DNA of 44,558 nucleotides from Rubripirellula sp. (GCA_029245125.1 JAQWPZ010000088.1:1-44558), one strand, 5' to 3'; counted from the first letter of the stretch, positions 34,791 to 43,947 are shown. The notes: generated by a model not told the origin, from the letters alone. Numbers and translations are program-made.

Positions 34791-36956
34791 TTGAACAAGC
34801 TTCCCAATCAAGATGAGCATGGCGGCGATACGACGCCAACTCGCATCACGATCGACCCACAAGTCGTTTTCACGCAACGTGAGATCGGCGGCCAGGTATC
34901 TGCAGTCGCCCACCATGCGGCCATTGATAAATTCTTCCAACTCGGCCAGGAAGAATATCACGTCGCGCAGATGTTGGATGGCAAACGGACGCTCAGCGAG
35001 ATCACCCAAATCTTGCAGGCAGAAGGGAGTGACTGGACGCCACAAGAAACAGCGAAATTCATCGCGAAACTGGTGGCGGTCCGCCTCGCACACCCAGTCG
35101 AATCTTACGATGAAGCAAAGTCAACCAGCGCGTCAAACGAAGCCCAAAATCCAGCATCCCAAAACCCGAAAGTGCGGATTGCGAAGGGGTTGTCGCTGCT
35201 GATCAGTCAACGGATCCCCCTGTTTCCTGGTGATCCGGTCGCCGCCTATCTGAGTCGCAAAATTGGCCGCCTTTTTTCGACACCCGGCACCTGCTGGAGC
35301 GTGCTGTTTATTGCCAGCGGCCTGATACTCATGGCCGCCAACGCAACTGAATTTGCCGCCGAAATTCGCCGGATGTTCGATGCCAGTATTTGGATCGCGT
35401 TGATTGGCATGTGGGTCATGACCAAAGCGATCCACGAGTTCGGTCACGCGACAGCAGCCCGCTATCACGGCGTACGCGTCGGTAACATGGGAGTCATGTT
35501 TTTCCTCTTCGCTCCTTTGGCATTTGTTGACGTCACCGGTGCGTGGAAACTTCGCAATCGTTTTAGTCGCATCCAAATAGCGTTAGCCGGTGTTTACTTC
35601 GAACTGATCATTGCAGCAGCATCTGCTTGGGCTTGGTGGCTTCTTCCAGACGGCTTACTGAGGCATTTGGCGGCCCAACTCTTCGTCGTTGCAGGCCCTG
35701 CGACCATGCTCGTCAACGCCAACCCACTCCTGCGATTAGACGGTTACTATGTCCTATCTGACCTAATCGAAGTTCCAAACCTGCGGATGCATGGTCGCCG
35801 CCAACTAGCGGGCTGGCTCGACCAAGTACTTTTTAAGATTCAACCGCAACGACCGTTCCTGCATGGTTGGCGAAAAAAGCTGGCGACCGTACACGCAGCC
35901 TGCAGTGTCGTATTTCAGGCGATCTGGATGGGCGGCTTGATTCTTGGTGTGTCGTTTTGGGCACACGGACTCGGCATTTTCATCGCCGCAGCCGCTATCC
36001 TGTTGTGGGTCTTGCTTCCGCTGACTCGCTGGGTCCATCGCATCTGGACGATGGATGGCGACGAACCTTGGACACTCAATTTTCGCCGCCTGCGGCTGCT
36101 TAGCTACAGCACCCTGCTGGCTGTCTGCTGCACGTTCTTCTTTGTTGGTTCGTCGCCCTTCGCACGACGTGTGCCGGTGATCGTCCAGTTTCATGAAGAG
36201 CAGATTGCCCGCGCTTCAGCCGATGCCTTTGTCCATGCGGTTCTTGTGATACCTGGGCAGCGAGTCACCGAAGGAGATCTATTACTGGAAATGCAAGATC
36301 AGGAATTGATCCTGAAACGAGACGAGAAGGCGAGCGAATTGAAAGTTGCTGAATTGAGAGCGATTCAATTTCGTCGTCAAGGTGAACTCTCGCTGTCGGC
36401 GACCGAGACCGAGAATGCGAAGGGACTGCAACGACAAGTCAGCGAACTTGACGAACAACTCGCCGGGCTACAAGTGATCTCCGAGCGTGACGGCGTTGTT
36501 CGCGGGATTGATTTGGAAAGCCTCACGGGTCAATTCGTCAAACGTGGCCAAGAACTATTGCGTGTATCGGATCCGCTGGAGAAAGAACTGCTGGTCTCGG
36601 TCGCAGAGTCCGACATCCAGGCCTACCAGACGGCAAACACAAGTGGCCTGCCGGCAGAAGTTCGACTTCGCGGCGGCACACGTTTTACGACCGTTCCAGC
36701 CACGCTGCGACCACGGGCACGGCGATCACTTCCACACCCAGCCCTGGCTGCCACCGCGGGAGGCCCACTCGCCGTTGAACAAACGTCCGACGAGCGTGCT
36801 GAAACGGTCCAGGTCATCGAAGCCAGAATGCAAAGCTTCACACCACTCGATCCAGTGACAAGTACACAAATTCACTGCGGCCAAATTGGCGTGATGACAA
36901 TCCAAGACAACCGCTCCTTACTGACACGTCTCGTCGCTTGGTGCAAGAACGAGTGA
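34791..36956 (+). CDS. PqqD-like, M50 membrane metalloprotease and HlyD-like fusion protein
   Basis: A TTG at 34791 gives the full protein; the first in-frame ATG at codon 61 would remove most of the N-terminal domain. Residues 20-105 resemble a PqqD-like peptide-binding winged-helix domain (VFTQREIGGQVSAVAHH, KFFQLGQEEYHVAQMLDGKRTLSEI). The central part is an M50 zinc metalloprotease with helices from about 170 to 455, the motif H215-E-F-G-H219 and the LDGYY motif with D317 (NPLLRLDGYYVLSDL). A HlyD-like part with lipoyl halves near 464-505 and 565-595 and a coiled coil between them ends the protein (721 residues). It resembles YydH-type putative peptide zinc metalloproteases. The tail faces the periplasm and could dock on the adaptors encoded upstream, suggesting peptide processing with export. 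Confidence 0.87.
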   Translation: MNKLPNQDEHGGDTTPTRITIDPQVVFTQREIGGQVSAVAHHAAIDKFFQLGQEEYHVAQMLDGKRTLSEITQILQAEGSDWTPQETAKFIAKLVAVRLAHPVESYDEAKSTSASNEAQNPASQNPKVRIAKGLSLLISQRIPLFPGDPVAAYLSRKIGRLFSTPGTCWSVLFIASGLILMAANATEFAAEIRRMFDASIWIALIGMWVMTKAIHEFGHATAARYHGVRVGNMGVMFFLFAPLAFVDVTGAWKLRNRFSRIQIALAGVYFELIIAAASAWAWWLLPDGLLRHLAAQLFVVAGPATMLVNANPLLRLDGYYVLSDLIEVPNLRMHGRRQLAGWLDQVLFKIQPQRPFLHGWRKKLATVHAACSVVFQAIWMGGLILGVSFWAHGLGIFIAAAAILLWVLLPLTRWVHRIWTMDGDEPWTLNFRRLRLLSYSTLLAVCCTFFFVGSSPFARRVPVIVQFHEEQIARASADAFVHAVLVIPGQRVTEGDLLLEMQDQELILKRDEKASELKVAELRAIQFRRQGELSLSATETENAKGLQRQVSELDEQLAGLQVISERDGVVRGIDLESLTGQFVKRGQELLRVSDPLEKELLVSVAESDIQAYQTANTSGLPAEVRLRGGTRFTTVPATLRPRARRSLPHPALAATAGGPLAVEQTSDERAETVQVIEARMQSFTPLDPVTSTQIHCGQIGVMTIQDNRSLLTRLVAWCKNE

Positions 36957-37009
36957 GTGGCCGGCTGACTCTGATCGCCTGTGGTCGATTTCTAGCTGGT
37001 GATTCCTTC

Positions 37010-37702
37010 CTAATTCCCGGCCTGAAAATAGGCTTCTTCATAGGGTTGAATGACAACGAATCCGTTACCGGCGAATTGCGTTTGAACCGACTCACCACTC
37101 CCGCGTCCTACGAACGTTTTGAGGGAAACATCGGTTTTAATTTGCGGCTCAAGCGATCCTGACCATGCGACTGTCGCATTCGGGTCAGTGGTGATCGGAC
37201 AGTCGGGCGTTACGATCAAAGTCAGTGGATCATAGTGCGTGGTAAACGCCACCATTCCAGATCCTTGCAAGCGGATATTGAACAGACCGCCAGTCAGCAT
37301 CGAAGAGACCTTTTTCATCATCTTGATTTCGTACTTAATCGATGGCTCGAATGCCAACAGATCGTTGCCGTTGACGATTAAGGTTTCATCTTTCAAATTC
37401 AGGATCGTAATCTTCTTACCGCTATCGGCCAGATAGACCTGCCCAGCTCCCTCGGCCTTGGTCAACCGCGCCCCTTCTCCAGAAACAGCTTTCTTCAACA
37501 AGTTCCCGATGCCTTGTTCTAGGATTCCTTCCCGAACAAACTTCACATTGCCGCGATAAGCAACCATCGATCCCATTTTGGTCCAAAGCGTACCGTTGAG
37601 ATTCAATTCGAGCATTCGCTCGGATTCCATCTCAAACACTCCCTGCCCACGATCTTGTTGTCGTGTCTGCTGCACGAATTCTTCGATACTGTAACGGTTC
37701 AT
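37010..37702 (-). CDS. AIM24 (TIGR00266-like) family protein
   Basis: The ATG at 37702 is preceded by GGAGAG at 7-9 nt and gives MNRYSIEEFVQQTRQQ. The body has the beta-rich repeats of the AIM24/DUF124 family, named for a mitochondrial inner-membrane assembly protein: MLELNLNGTLWTKMGSMVAYRGNVKF, GAGQVYLADSGKKITILNLKDETLIVNGNDLLAFEPSIKYEI, GSGMVAFTTHYDPLTLIV and a C-terminal GFVVIQPYEE. It has about 230 residues and no signal peptide. In bacteria the role is unknown. It follows a sulfatase in the same direction after 86 nt and could be the last gene of that operon, or carry its own promoter. The nearby plus-strand M50 gene ends 53 nt away. Confidence 0.9.
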   Translation of the reverse strand: MNRYSIEEFVQQTRQQDRGQGVFEMESERMLELNLNGTLWTKMGSMVAYRGNVKFVREGILEQGIGNLLKKAVSGEGARLTKAEGAGQVYLADSGKKITILNLKDETLIVNGNDLLAFEPSIKYEIKMMKKVSSMLTGGLFNIRLQGSGMVAFTTHYDPLTLIVTPDCPITTDPNATVAWSGSLEPQIKTDVSLKTFVGRGSGESVQTQFAGNGFVVIQPYEEAYFQAGN

Positions 37703-37788
37703 GTTTGCTCTCCGGTAAAGAATAGGACAGTCAAAATTGCCAACTCGCTCGCATTGGAACGGACCAATACGCCGCAAGGGGACGTCAA

Positions 37789-39276
37789 TCAATTCTGGTT
37801 GAATTGATATTCGGGATTAGGTTTCATTGGATCAGCACCGACATTCGATCGCCAACGCTCCAGCCGATTTGACAAATCGGCGACCACGGCCGGTTCATCG
37901 TTCACACGATTTTTCGTTTCGCCGAGATCCTGATCTAAGTTGAACAGAAATAGCTGGCCATCCTCCAATGATTCGATCAACTTCCAATCTCCCAGGCGGA
38001 CCACGCTGGAAGGAAAACTCGATGGATGACGATTGTAATGGGGATAATGCCAATAGATCGCCTCTCGCGGTAATTCATTTCCACCAGATAAAAGGCTGAC
38101 CAGACTGATCCCATCAACATGCTGGTGGGGACGAAGCGATTGGCCAGTCGCTTCCAAGATAGTGGGATAAAAATCGGTACTGATAACGGGCACGGTGGAC
38201 ACACTACCGACGGCGGATTGACCGGGCATTCGGATGATCAACGGCACCCGAAGGCCCCCCTCGAAATTACTCCCTTTGTTGGCTCGCAGGGGTGAATTAT
38301 CAGTTGCCTTGGCAAACCCGCCATTATCACTAGTGAGAATAATCAACGTGTGATCTGCCAAGCCTAGCGATTCGAGTGTCTTCAGCACTCGGCCGACACT
38401 GTCATCCACACTTTCAACCATTGCCGCATACGCCGGCGGTCCCTGACGCTTATCTTTTTGAACTCGCTCATAGCGAGCTACCTTATCGGCTTTGCCTTGC
38501 AGTGGTGTATGAACCGCGTAATGCGACAGCATCAGAAAGAATGGTTTGTCGGCGTTCTGACGAATGAACCCCTCCGCTTCCTCTGCCAAGCGATCGACAA
38601 GGTAATCCCCAGGTCGACCAGTCAAAGGTGACTCTTTCACGAGGACCTTCCCCGTGGTCGGGATTTTCCAACTTCCTTTGAATGGATAGAAGTAACTGCC
38701 GGGGGCACCGTAATCACGACCAGCCACGTTGACGTCAAACCCCTGATGCTCGGGGTAGTAATAGGTTTCGGTTCCCAGATGCCACTTGCCCATGAATGCG
38801 GTGCGATAGCCCGCTTCACGAAGCGTTTCAGCAACGGTCACTTCCTCCAGAGGTAGATTCGATAAGTACCGTCCCTCACGCATCCGATGACGCTCCCGAT
38901 TCCAGCGTCCTGATGGCAACCACTGCGTAAGCAGTAACCGCGCGGGATACTTGCCCGTCATGATCGCGGCCCGCGTTGGCGAACAAACATTGCAGGCGGC
39001 ATAGGCGTCAGTGAATCGAGTGCCCAACGAAGCAAGGCGATCAATATTCGGCGTTTGGTAATAGTCACTGCCGTAGCATCCGAGATCTTTCCATCCCAGA
39101 TCATCCACCAAGACGAAGACGACATTCATCGGTCGCTCGACAGGCTGAGCAGCAACTTCGCATATCGGCCAGAACAGCAACAAGCAAACGGGCAGAGTCC
39201 ATCGAATGGTCAGCAGACTTCGCAGGCTGAAATCGGCAGATTGAGATGCAGAAACCAAAGCACAACCTTGTGTCAT
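37789..39276 (-). CDS. Secreted sulfatase with classical CSPTR site
   Basis: The protein has a hydrophobic signal segment at about 24-43 (TIRWTLPVCLLLFWPICEVAA) and PMNVVFVLVDDLGWKDLGCYGSDYYQTPNIDRLA with D58 and D59 as metal ligands. The active site is C98-S-P-T-R102 (CNVCSPTRAAIMTGKYPARL), the standard motif for formylglycine conversion. Later landmarks are GYRTAFMGKWHLG, HYAVHTPLQGK, LIILTSDNGGFAKATDNSPLRANKGSNFEGGLRVPLIIRMPGQ. At 495 residues it resembles the S1_16- or arylsulfatase-A-type enzymes common in planctomycetes. It is the third gene of the minus-strand unit (PhyH, sialidase-like, sulfatase), which suggests a sulfated, sialic-acid-like or other complex glycan substrate. Confidence 0.92.
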   Translation of the reverse strand: MTQGCALVSASQSADFSLRSLLTIRWTLPVCLLLFWPICEVAAQPVERPMNVVFVLVDDLGWKDLGCYGSDYYQTPNIDRLASLGTRFTDAYAACNVCSPTRAAIMTGKYPARLLLTQWLPSGRWNRERHRMREGRYLSNLPLEEVTVAETLREAGYRTAFMGKWHLGTETYYYPEHQGFDVNVAGRDYGAPGSYFYPFKGSWKIPTTGKVLVKESPLTGRPGDYLVDRLAEEAEGFIRQNADKPFFLMLSHYAVHTPLQGKADKVARYERVQKDKRQGPPAYAAMVESVDDSVGRVLKTLESLGLADHTLIILTSDNGGFAKATDNSPLRANKGSNFEGGLRVPLIIRMPGQSAVGSVSTVPVISTDFYPTILEATGQSLRPHQHVDGISLVSLLSGGNELPREAIYWHYPHYNRHPSSFPSSVVRLGDWKLIESLEDGQLFLFNLDQDLGETKNRVNDEPAVVADLSNRLERWRSNVGADPMKPNPEYQFNQN

Positions 39277-39345
39277 TTAGAATAAAGATAAGACTCAATT
39301 ATTCGCTGATATCTTCCACTTGCACCGCTGGTCATCGGGATACGG

Positions 39346-40506
39346 CTACCGCTCGAGTTCAATTTCCCCATCCCCTGTTGGCTCACCTTCCAGCAGCCAA
39401 GACAGGTTAAAACGGGCGACCTGGGATGCGCCCTTAGGCCCCCCTTCGAAGTGCAGGAAGATCCAACCTTCACTGGGCGTTCCAGGACGGCCTGCATCGA
39501 GCGATGAATAACCGCTCTTTCCAGCGAAGACCAGTCGTTTGACTGGCCATGTTTTGCCCCCATCGAAGCTAGCCCAGACGGTCGCACGCTCGCGGGTCGC
39601 CTTCGGCGTATCAAGATTACTAAAAACCAAAATATCTTTGCCCTTGATCGGCAGTCGCACCAAGCCACCCATGCAACCGTATGACCGATGTTGGTGACCA
39701 TCCGGCAGAACTTCCACCAACTGCCAATCTTTCCAAGTCTGGCCACCATCGGTACTCCAGGCCGCACGACGACGAGTATTCTGCGGGCGTTCCTGCCAAT
39801 GGACACGAGAATTGTAATAAAGGCGTCCGTCAGTAAGCTCGACCAACGTCGCCTCCCCCGTGCCGTTTTCGGGGAACGGATCACTCGTCCGCCAACTCTT
39901 GCCACCGTCGTCGCTGTAAATTGCGTTGGTGTAATGGAATGGCCATTGGCTGCGATCGTTCTTTTCTGCATACCAACGACTCGGTCGCACCAAGCGGCCA
40001 CGATGTTCGCCGTGTCGCAACGTGATGCCATGTTCGTTCATATGCATTGACGGCAGGTTTCCCCGTGAATCAGGTGACAGGGTTGTCGGCTGAGACTTCC
40101 ACGTTTTCCCATCATCAGAACTGCGAAACACCATCAACTTGGCGGGTGGATGATGGGCCTCCACAAACGCCAGGATATCCCCCGACTGTTCGTCGACCGT
40201 CATTCCGCCACCTTGGAAACCGGGATCAGCGATCATGATTTCGTCGCCCCATGTTTTACCGCCATCTTCGCTGCGACGAACACGAACCTTTGAATTACCA
40301 AACGACGCGATCACCGTTCCCTTCATCGTGACCACAACATTGGGAAAGCGTTCATTGCTGAACACCGTCACCATCTCCATCGCGGGCTCGCCCAAAAACT
40401 CTTGAGCACTTCCTTCCACTGCTTGGCCGGATGCAGGCAGTCCCGCAACCACAGCCGCTACCAAAGTAAAACAGAAAACCTGATTGGGAATTGACATAAT
40501 TTGCAT
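39346..40506 (-). CDS. Secreted sialidase-like (BNR repeat) protein
   Basis: The protein (386 residues) has a signal peptide (VFCFTLVAAVVAGLPASGQA) and repeated Asp boxes: SEDGGKTW (79-86), SSDDGKTW (129-136), SDDGGKSW (198-205), STDGGQTW (near 256) and SFDGGKTW (near 330). These sit in a six-bladed beta-propeller of the GH33 or BNR type. The sialidase arginine triad cannot be checked by eye, though VRPSRWYAEKND and RFP-like segments are present. The enzyme could remove sialic-acid-like or other sugars, or only bind them. An ATG at 40497 is a possible alternative start. The PhyH gene ends 14 nt upstream and the sulfatase starts 69 nt downstream, so it is part of that unit. Confidence 0.85.
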   Translation of the reverse strand: MQIMSIPNQVFCFTLVAAVVAGLPASGQAVEGSAQEFLGEPAMEMVTVFSNERFPNVVVTMKGTVIASFGNSKVRVRRSEDGGKTWGDEIMIADPGFQGGGMTVDEQSGDILAFVEAHHPPAKLMVFRSSDDGKTWKSQPTTLSPDSRGNLPSMHMNEHGITLRHGEHRGRLVRPSRWYAEKNDRSQWPFHYTNAIYSDDGGKSWRTSDPFPENGTGEATLVELTDGRLYYNSRVHWQERPQNTRRRAAWSTDGGQTWKDWQLVEVLPDGHQHRSYGCMGGLVRLPIKGKDILVFSNLDTPKATRERATVWASFDGGKTWPVKRLVFAGKSGYSSLDAGRPGTPSEGWIFLHFEGGPKGASQVARFNLSWLLEGEPTGDGEIELER

Positions 40507-40520
40507 TCTCTATGCTCCGA

Positions 40521-41279
40521 TCAAACTCGACCTTTAGATTTCATCTCACTCGCCAGTTGCCGCTGGTATCGTGCGTGCCCGGCAGTATCTTCTTTTGCAC
40601 GCTCGCTATAGTAGATCATGCCAAGCGCACGACGCGTTCGCTTGCTGGACCGATTTCCATCGGCGCGGTGAATCGTCATCGCGTCATGAACCAGCAAGTC
40701 ACCGGGTCTCGCTCGCACTGGTACTTCGCGGTCACTTTCACCAGCGAGTGGATAGTCCGTGATGCCCTGGCTGAATCCCAACGTACCAGTTCGCTGGTGC
40801 AACCGCAGTGGTTGCCGGTGTGAACCTGGAATGTAACGCACGCACCCATTCTCTTCGTCGACCTCGTCGAGGGCCAACCACATCGTCAACGCCAAGGGAG
40901 GATCCAACATGAAATAGAAAGCATCTTGGTGCACGGGCGTCGATTGATTCACCCCGGGTGACTTATTGAAATACTGAAGATTTTTTGGAATGACAGGACC
41001 TTGGAGACACTTTTCAGCCACGCTTCGAAATTTGCCTTCGGTAATGAGGGAGTGGAAGTAATCGTCATGCTTCCACATTTGCTGTATTTGCTTCAGCGAT
41101 TCAGGCTGCTCCCGATCCTCATAAAAAACTTGCTCAGATGGCATCAACGGTATTCGTTCGCAGATGTACCGTTGCACATGCCCCACTAATTCGTCCACTT
41201 CGGTTGGTGAAAGAAACTGCCTATCAACGACAAAGCCGTCAGCGCGATACCGGTCTAGGCATTTTTCTTCGTGAATCAT
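40521..41279 (-). CDS. Phytanoyl-CoA dioxygenase (PhyH) family protein
   Basis: PhyH enzymes are Fe(II)- and 2-oxoglutarate-dependent oxygenases. The iron ligands are visible as H117-x-D119 (TPVHQDAFYFM) and H204 (MTIHRADGNRS), with R214 or R217 for 2-oxoglutarate. The family segments TMWLALDEVDEENGCVRYIPGSH and RPGDLLVHDAMTIHR are present. The protein has 252 residues and no signal peptide, so it is cytoplasmic. It is the first gene of the unit with the sialidase-like and sulfatase genes (14-nt gap), which suggests hydroxylation of a product of the same catabolic pathway, although this is inference. The substrate is unknown; halogenase or hydroxylase roles occur in the family. Confidence 0.9.
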   Translation of the reverse strand: MIHEEKCLDRYRADGFVVDRQFLSPTEVDELVGHVQRYICERIPLMPSEQVFYEDREQPESLKQIQQMWKHDDYFHSLITEGKFRSVAEKCLQGPVIPKNLQYFNKSPGVNQSTPVHQDAFYFMLDPPLALTMWLALDEVDEENGCVRYIPGSHRQPLRLHQRTGTLGFSQGITDYPLAGESDREVPVRARPGDLLVHDAMTIHRADGNRSSKRTRRALGMIYYSERAKEDTAGHARYQRQLASEMKSKGRV

Positions 41280-41777
41280 GTCGGTAATTTTAGCAACTTT
41301 GCGCCGATGCTTGGAACGCCCAACGAATCATCGGCAATGCTTTCCGAAATTCAATCGACTCCCCGCTGTTTTTCTCAACCATTCCGACTGATTTCGAATA
41401 AACGGCAGTCAACCAATGCACCACAGCCGGCTGTGTCTTGCGAAAAATAACGATCGTGTCCAGAAACAACGATCGTGGCCAGTGCTCGGGCACCAATCGA
41501 GTGGGTAAACAAACACTCCCATTCGGGCACCCAGCATTGCCCCCACTCTCTGCCAAATACCAACAGCGAATGAAACACGGCATGCGGTATTCGGGGAATA
41601 ACGTCGCGACCCAAACGAGAGATCTTACCAACGAAGAGCGGACAGATTGATTGGCATTCAGACTGCTGCCCTCACCTACCCCCACTGTGTGAAGGCTATA
41701 ATCACAAGTTCGATGACGCCCAGCATTTCCCACCTCCTTCGCTCCCCAGCCATTCAAGTTTGCACGGAGTCTTTGCG
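41280..41777. other. Divergent intergenic region with a possible -10 box
   Basis: It separates the leftward PhyH operon from the rightward Gfo/Idh/MocA gene. TATAAT at 41697-41702 lies 76 nt before the start of the latter, without a good -35 box. A 176-codon open frame on the minus strand and shorter plus-strand frames have no recognisable domain, so I do not call a gene. Confidence 0.45.
41697..41702 (+). promoter_or_regulatory. Possible -10 element of the Gfo/Idh/MocA gene
   Basis: The hexamer TATAAT matches the sigma-70 consensus exactly and lies 76 nt upstream of the start codon. No TTGACA-like -35 is seen at the right distance, so this is weak evidence. Confidence 0.3.
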
Positions 41778-43118
41778 ATGAATGACACATCTTCCAATCG
41801 CCGCGAATTTTTATCGACAACGGCGAAGGTCGCTGGAGCGATCACTGCCGCAGGAACCGCACTGAACCATTGCGACAACCAGACAACTGCGCAGGATCAG
41901 GTCGGCGCACAGAATCAACGACGAGTGAGTGCAAATGATCAATTAACACTCGGCGTCATCGGCATCGGACCGAGATGCAGGTATGACCTGGCAGCGATGC
42001 TAAATTTCGACGACATCCGCTGCATCGCCATTGCTGACGTGCAAGCGAGTCGACGCGACACGGGAAAGAAATTGGTGGACAACCATTACGGCAACTCCAA
42101 TTGCGATTTGCACAATGACTTTCGCGAACTACTCGATCGCAAGGAGATTGACGCGGTACTGATCGCAACGGGTGATCGCTGGCATGGGCTGGCGTCAATG
42201 ATGGCTGCTGAAGCAGGCAAAGACATCTACAGTGAAAAACCATGTGGCATCACCATTGAAACTTGCCAAAAACTGGACGAAACGATCCGTCGCACGGGAC
42301 GTGTGTTTCAAGCAGGAACCCAACGCCGCAGCGTCCGCAATTTTCGACAAGCAGTCGAACTCGTTCACACGGGCAAGCTCGGTAAACTTCACACGATGCA
42401 TGCTTCGGTTTACATGCCGGAACTCGACAACACCTGGCTACCAGCAGAACCATTGCCTCCTAGAGATGTGATTGACTGGAACCTCTGGCTGGGCCCCGCA
42501 CCGTGGCGACCATTCAATCAAAAATATGCCGCTGGCCGCTGGCGTGGACAATGGGATTTTGATTCCGGCGCGAGATTACTTGACTGGGGTGCCCACACTC
42601 TGGATATCTGCCAATGGGCGAACCAAGCTGACGACACACTGCCAATAAGCTATGAACCGATGGTGGATAAAATCGTTTGCAAGTATGCCAACGGCGTCAA
42701 GCTCGTGATCGATTTCCTGCCAGAGCCATTCGGTGACCGATCTCCTCAATACATCACCCGACTTGGGACATGCCCGGTAAGATTTGTAGGGGATCAAGGG
42801 TGGGTTGAAACAGGCGACAGTGGCGAAGTTGCCATCCAACCTGCGGACCTCGTCGAGCAACCGCCGGCACCAGCCAAACGAGCACCCGGCTTAGAGGTAT
42901 CGGCTCATTCCCGCAACTTTTTCGACTGCGTTCGCTCACGCGATAAACCGGTAGCCAATTCGCAAGTCATGCGACGAAGTCACATTGCCTGTCACGCCGC
43001 CGCGATCGCATGGATCCTGAACCGAAAACTGGAAATCGACCCCGCCACTGAGACATTCATCAACGATCCAGAGGCCAACTTGCTCGCCTCGCGACCCGAC
43101 CGCCAGTGGGCAACCTAA
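41778..43118 (+). CDS. Gfo/Idh/MocA family oxidoreductase, Tat-exported (second copy)
   Basis: The ATG at 41778 (GGAG about 9 nt upstream) is better than the in-frame TTG at 41760. The leader SNRREFLSTTAKVAGAITAAG is Tat-like. The Rossmann part shows LTLGVIGIGPRCRYDLAAML, and the EKP motif appears in IYSEKPCGITIETCQKL. The C-terminal part has FQAGTQRRSVRNFRQAVELV, LRxWRGQWDFDSGARLLDWGAHTLDICQWAN and a LASRPDRQWA end. At 446 residues it resembles the copy at 2978 but is clearly a different subgroup. It faces away from the PhyH-sialidase-sulfatase unit, and may share control with it through the common upstream region. Confidence 0.9.
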   Translation: MNDTSSNRREFLSTTAKVAGAITAAGTALNHCDNQTTAQDQVGAQNQRRVSANDQLTLGVIGIGPRCRYDLAAMLNFDDIRCIAIADVQASRRDTGKKLVDNHYGNSNCDLHNDFRELLDRKEIDAVLIATGDRWHGLASMMAAEAGKDIYSEKPCGITIETCQKLDETIRRTGRVFQAGTQRRSVRNFRQAVELVHTGKLGKLHTMHASVYMPELDNTWLPAEPLPPRDVIDWNLWLGPAPWRPFNQKYAAGRWRGQWDFDSGARLLDWGAHTLDICQWANQADDTLPISYEPMVDKIVCKYANGVKLVIDFLPEPFGDRSPQYITRLGTCPVRFVGDQGWVETGDSGEVAIQPADLVEQPPAPAKRAPGLEVSAHSRNFFDCVRSRDKPVANSQVMRRSHIACHAAAIAWILNRKLEIDPATETFINDPEANLLASRPDRQWAT

Positions 43119-43323
43119 GCGACGCGCACGGCGATCCACCGACGCTGATTGGCGGACGATTTGCGAGCCGCAGAATGCTATTCGATAATGCAACTGCAGG
43201 TTGCTTATCGCGGACAAGCGTGACCAGGCAAGCAACTTCAACACCCAAAGCCAGCAGGGTGCAGATTCGCTACTAACTGACCGAGTGGGAACAAGCCAGC
43301 GGGATCACTTAAGCGAGCAAGAC

Positions 43324-43341
43324 CCCGCAAAAAAATGCGGG
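43324..43341 (+). terminator. Stem-loop after the Gfo/Idh/MocA gene
   Basis: CCCGCA (43324-43329) and TGCGGG (43336-43341) pair around a loop of A residues, and the following plus-strand tail TCTCATTTCT is moderately T-rich. It lies between the plus-strand oxidoreductase and the minus-strand APY-rich gene, so it may also serve the latter on the opposite strand. Confidence 0.6.
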
Positions 43342-43410
43342 ATCGTCTCATTTCTAAAATCCCCGAATCGTCGCGTCGTCACGAAGAGACCAACGAAAGC
43401 GGAGCCAAGT

Positions 43411-43833
43411 TTACCAGCCCCAAACCGGCGCTACCGGCAAGCGATAGGTTTGCACTGGGACAACCGGCACGCGAGGGACTCGATAGGTCATGACCGGAAC
43501 GGCAACGGGTGCCGCGACAACCACGGGACGAGCGACGGTCACACGCGGCACAACAGCGACCGGCCGAGCGGAAACGTAGGGTGCAGCGGCAGCGTAGGGT
43601 GCAGCGGCAACGTAGGGTGCAACGGGAACTGCGTAGGGTGCAGTCGCGACTGGCCGATACACCACGCGACGCCCAAACAATCCACGCCGCTGCGCCGAAT
43701 ATCCGACCACCACGGGAGAAACCGCCTGGTATGGCATGACTGCCACTGGATACTGTGCGTCCGCATTCGACGCCATTCCAACAACAAACCACCCAGCAAC
43801 CAACAGGGGTAACAGCAAACGCGCTGACTTCAT
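43411..43833 (-). CDS. Small secreted APY/valine-rich repeat protein
   Basis: The ATG at 43833, with GGAG 8 nt upstream, gives MKSARLLLPLLVAGWFVVGMASNADAQ, a Sec signal peptide. The mature ~115 residues are low complexity: APYAVPVAPYVAAAPYAAAAPYV followed by VARPVVVAAPVAVPVMTYRVP. A direct DNA repeat of GTAGGGTGCAGCGGC-type units at about 43578-43650 encodes the APY blocks. No cysteine, charge cluster or enzymatic motif is seen. It could be a periplasmic or surface-associated structural protein. Such VAP-rich small exported proteins are frequent in planctomycetes, but the function is unknown. Confidence 0.75.
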   Translation of the reverse strand: MKSARLLLPLLVAGWFVVGMASNADAQYPVAVMPYQAVSPVVVGYSAQRRGLFGRRVVYRPVATAPYAVPVAPYVAAAPYAAAAPYVSARPVAVVPRVTVARPVVVAAPVAVPVMTYRVPRVPVVPVQTYRLPVAPVWGW

Positions 43834-43947
43834 AATGTTCACTCCGAGAAACGAGATTCACCTATACGATAGTCGCTTTGCTACACTTTGACCAAGGAGG
43901 CAAATCGAGGTGTTTTTAATCTTTTCCCGTTTGTACAGAGGCCGGTT

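Noticed and set aside
39273..40031. A 252-codon minus-strand open frame
   Set aside because: It overlaps the sialidase-like gene in another frame, which has signal peptide and five Asp boxes.
41290..41820. A 176-codon minus-strand open frame between PhyH and the Gfo/Idh/MocA gene
   Set aside because: It overlaps the start of the plus-strand oxidoreductase gene, is rich in Cys and Trp, and shows no domain or signal peptide. It reads like a chance open frame.
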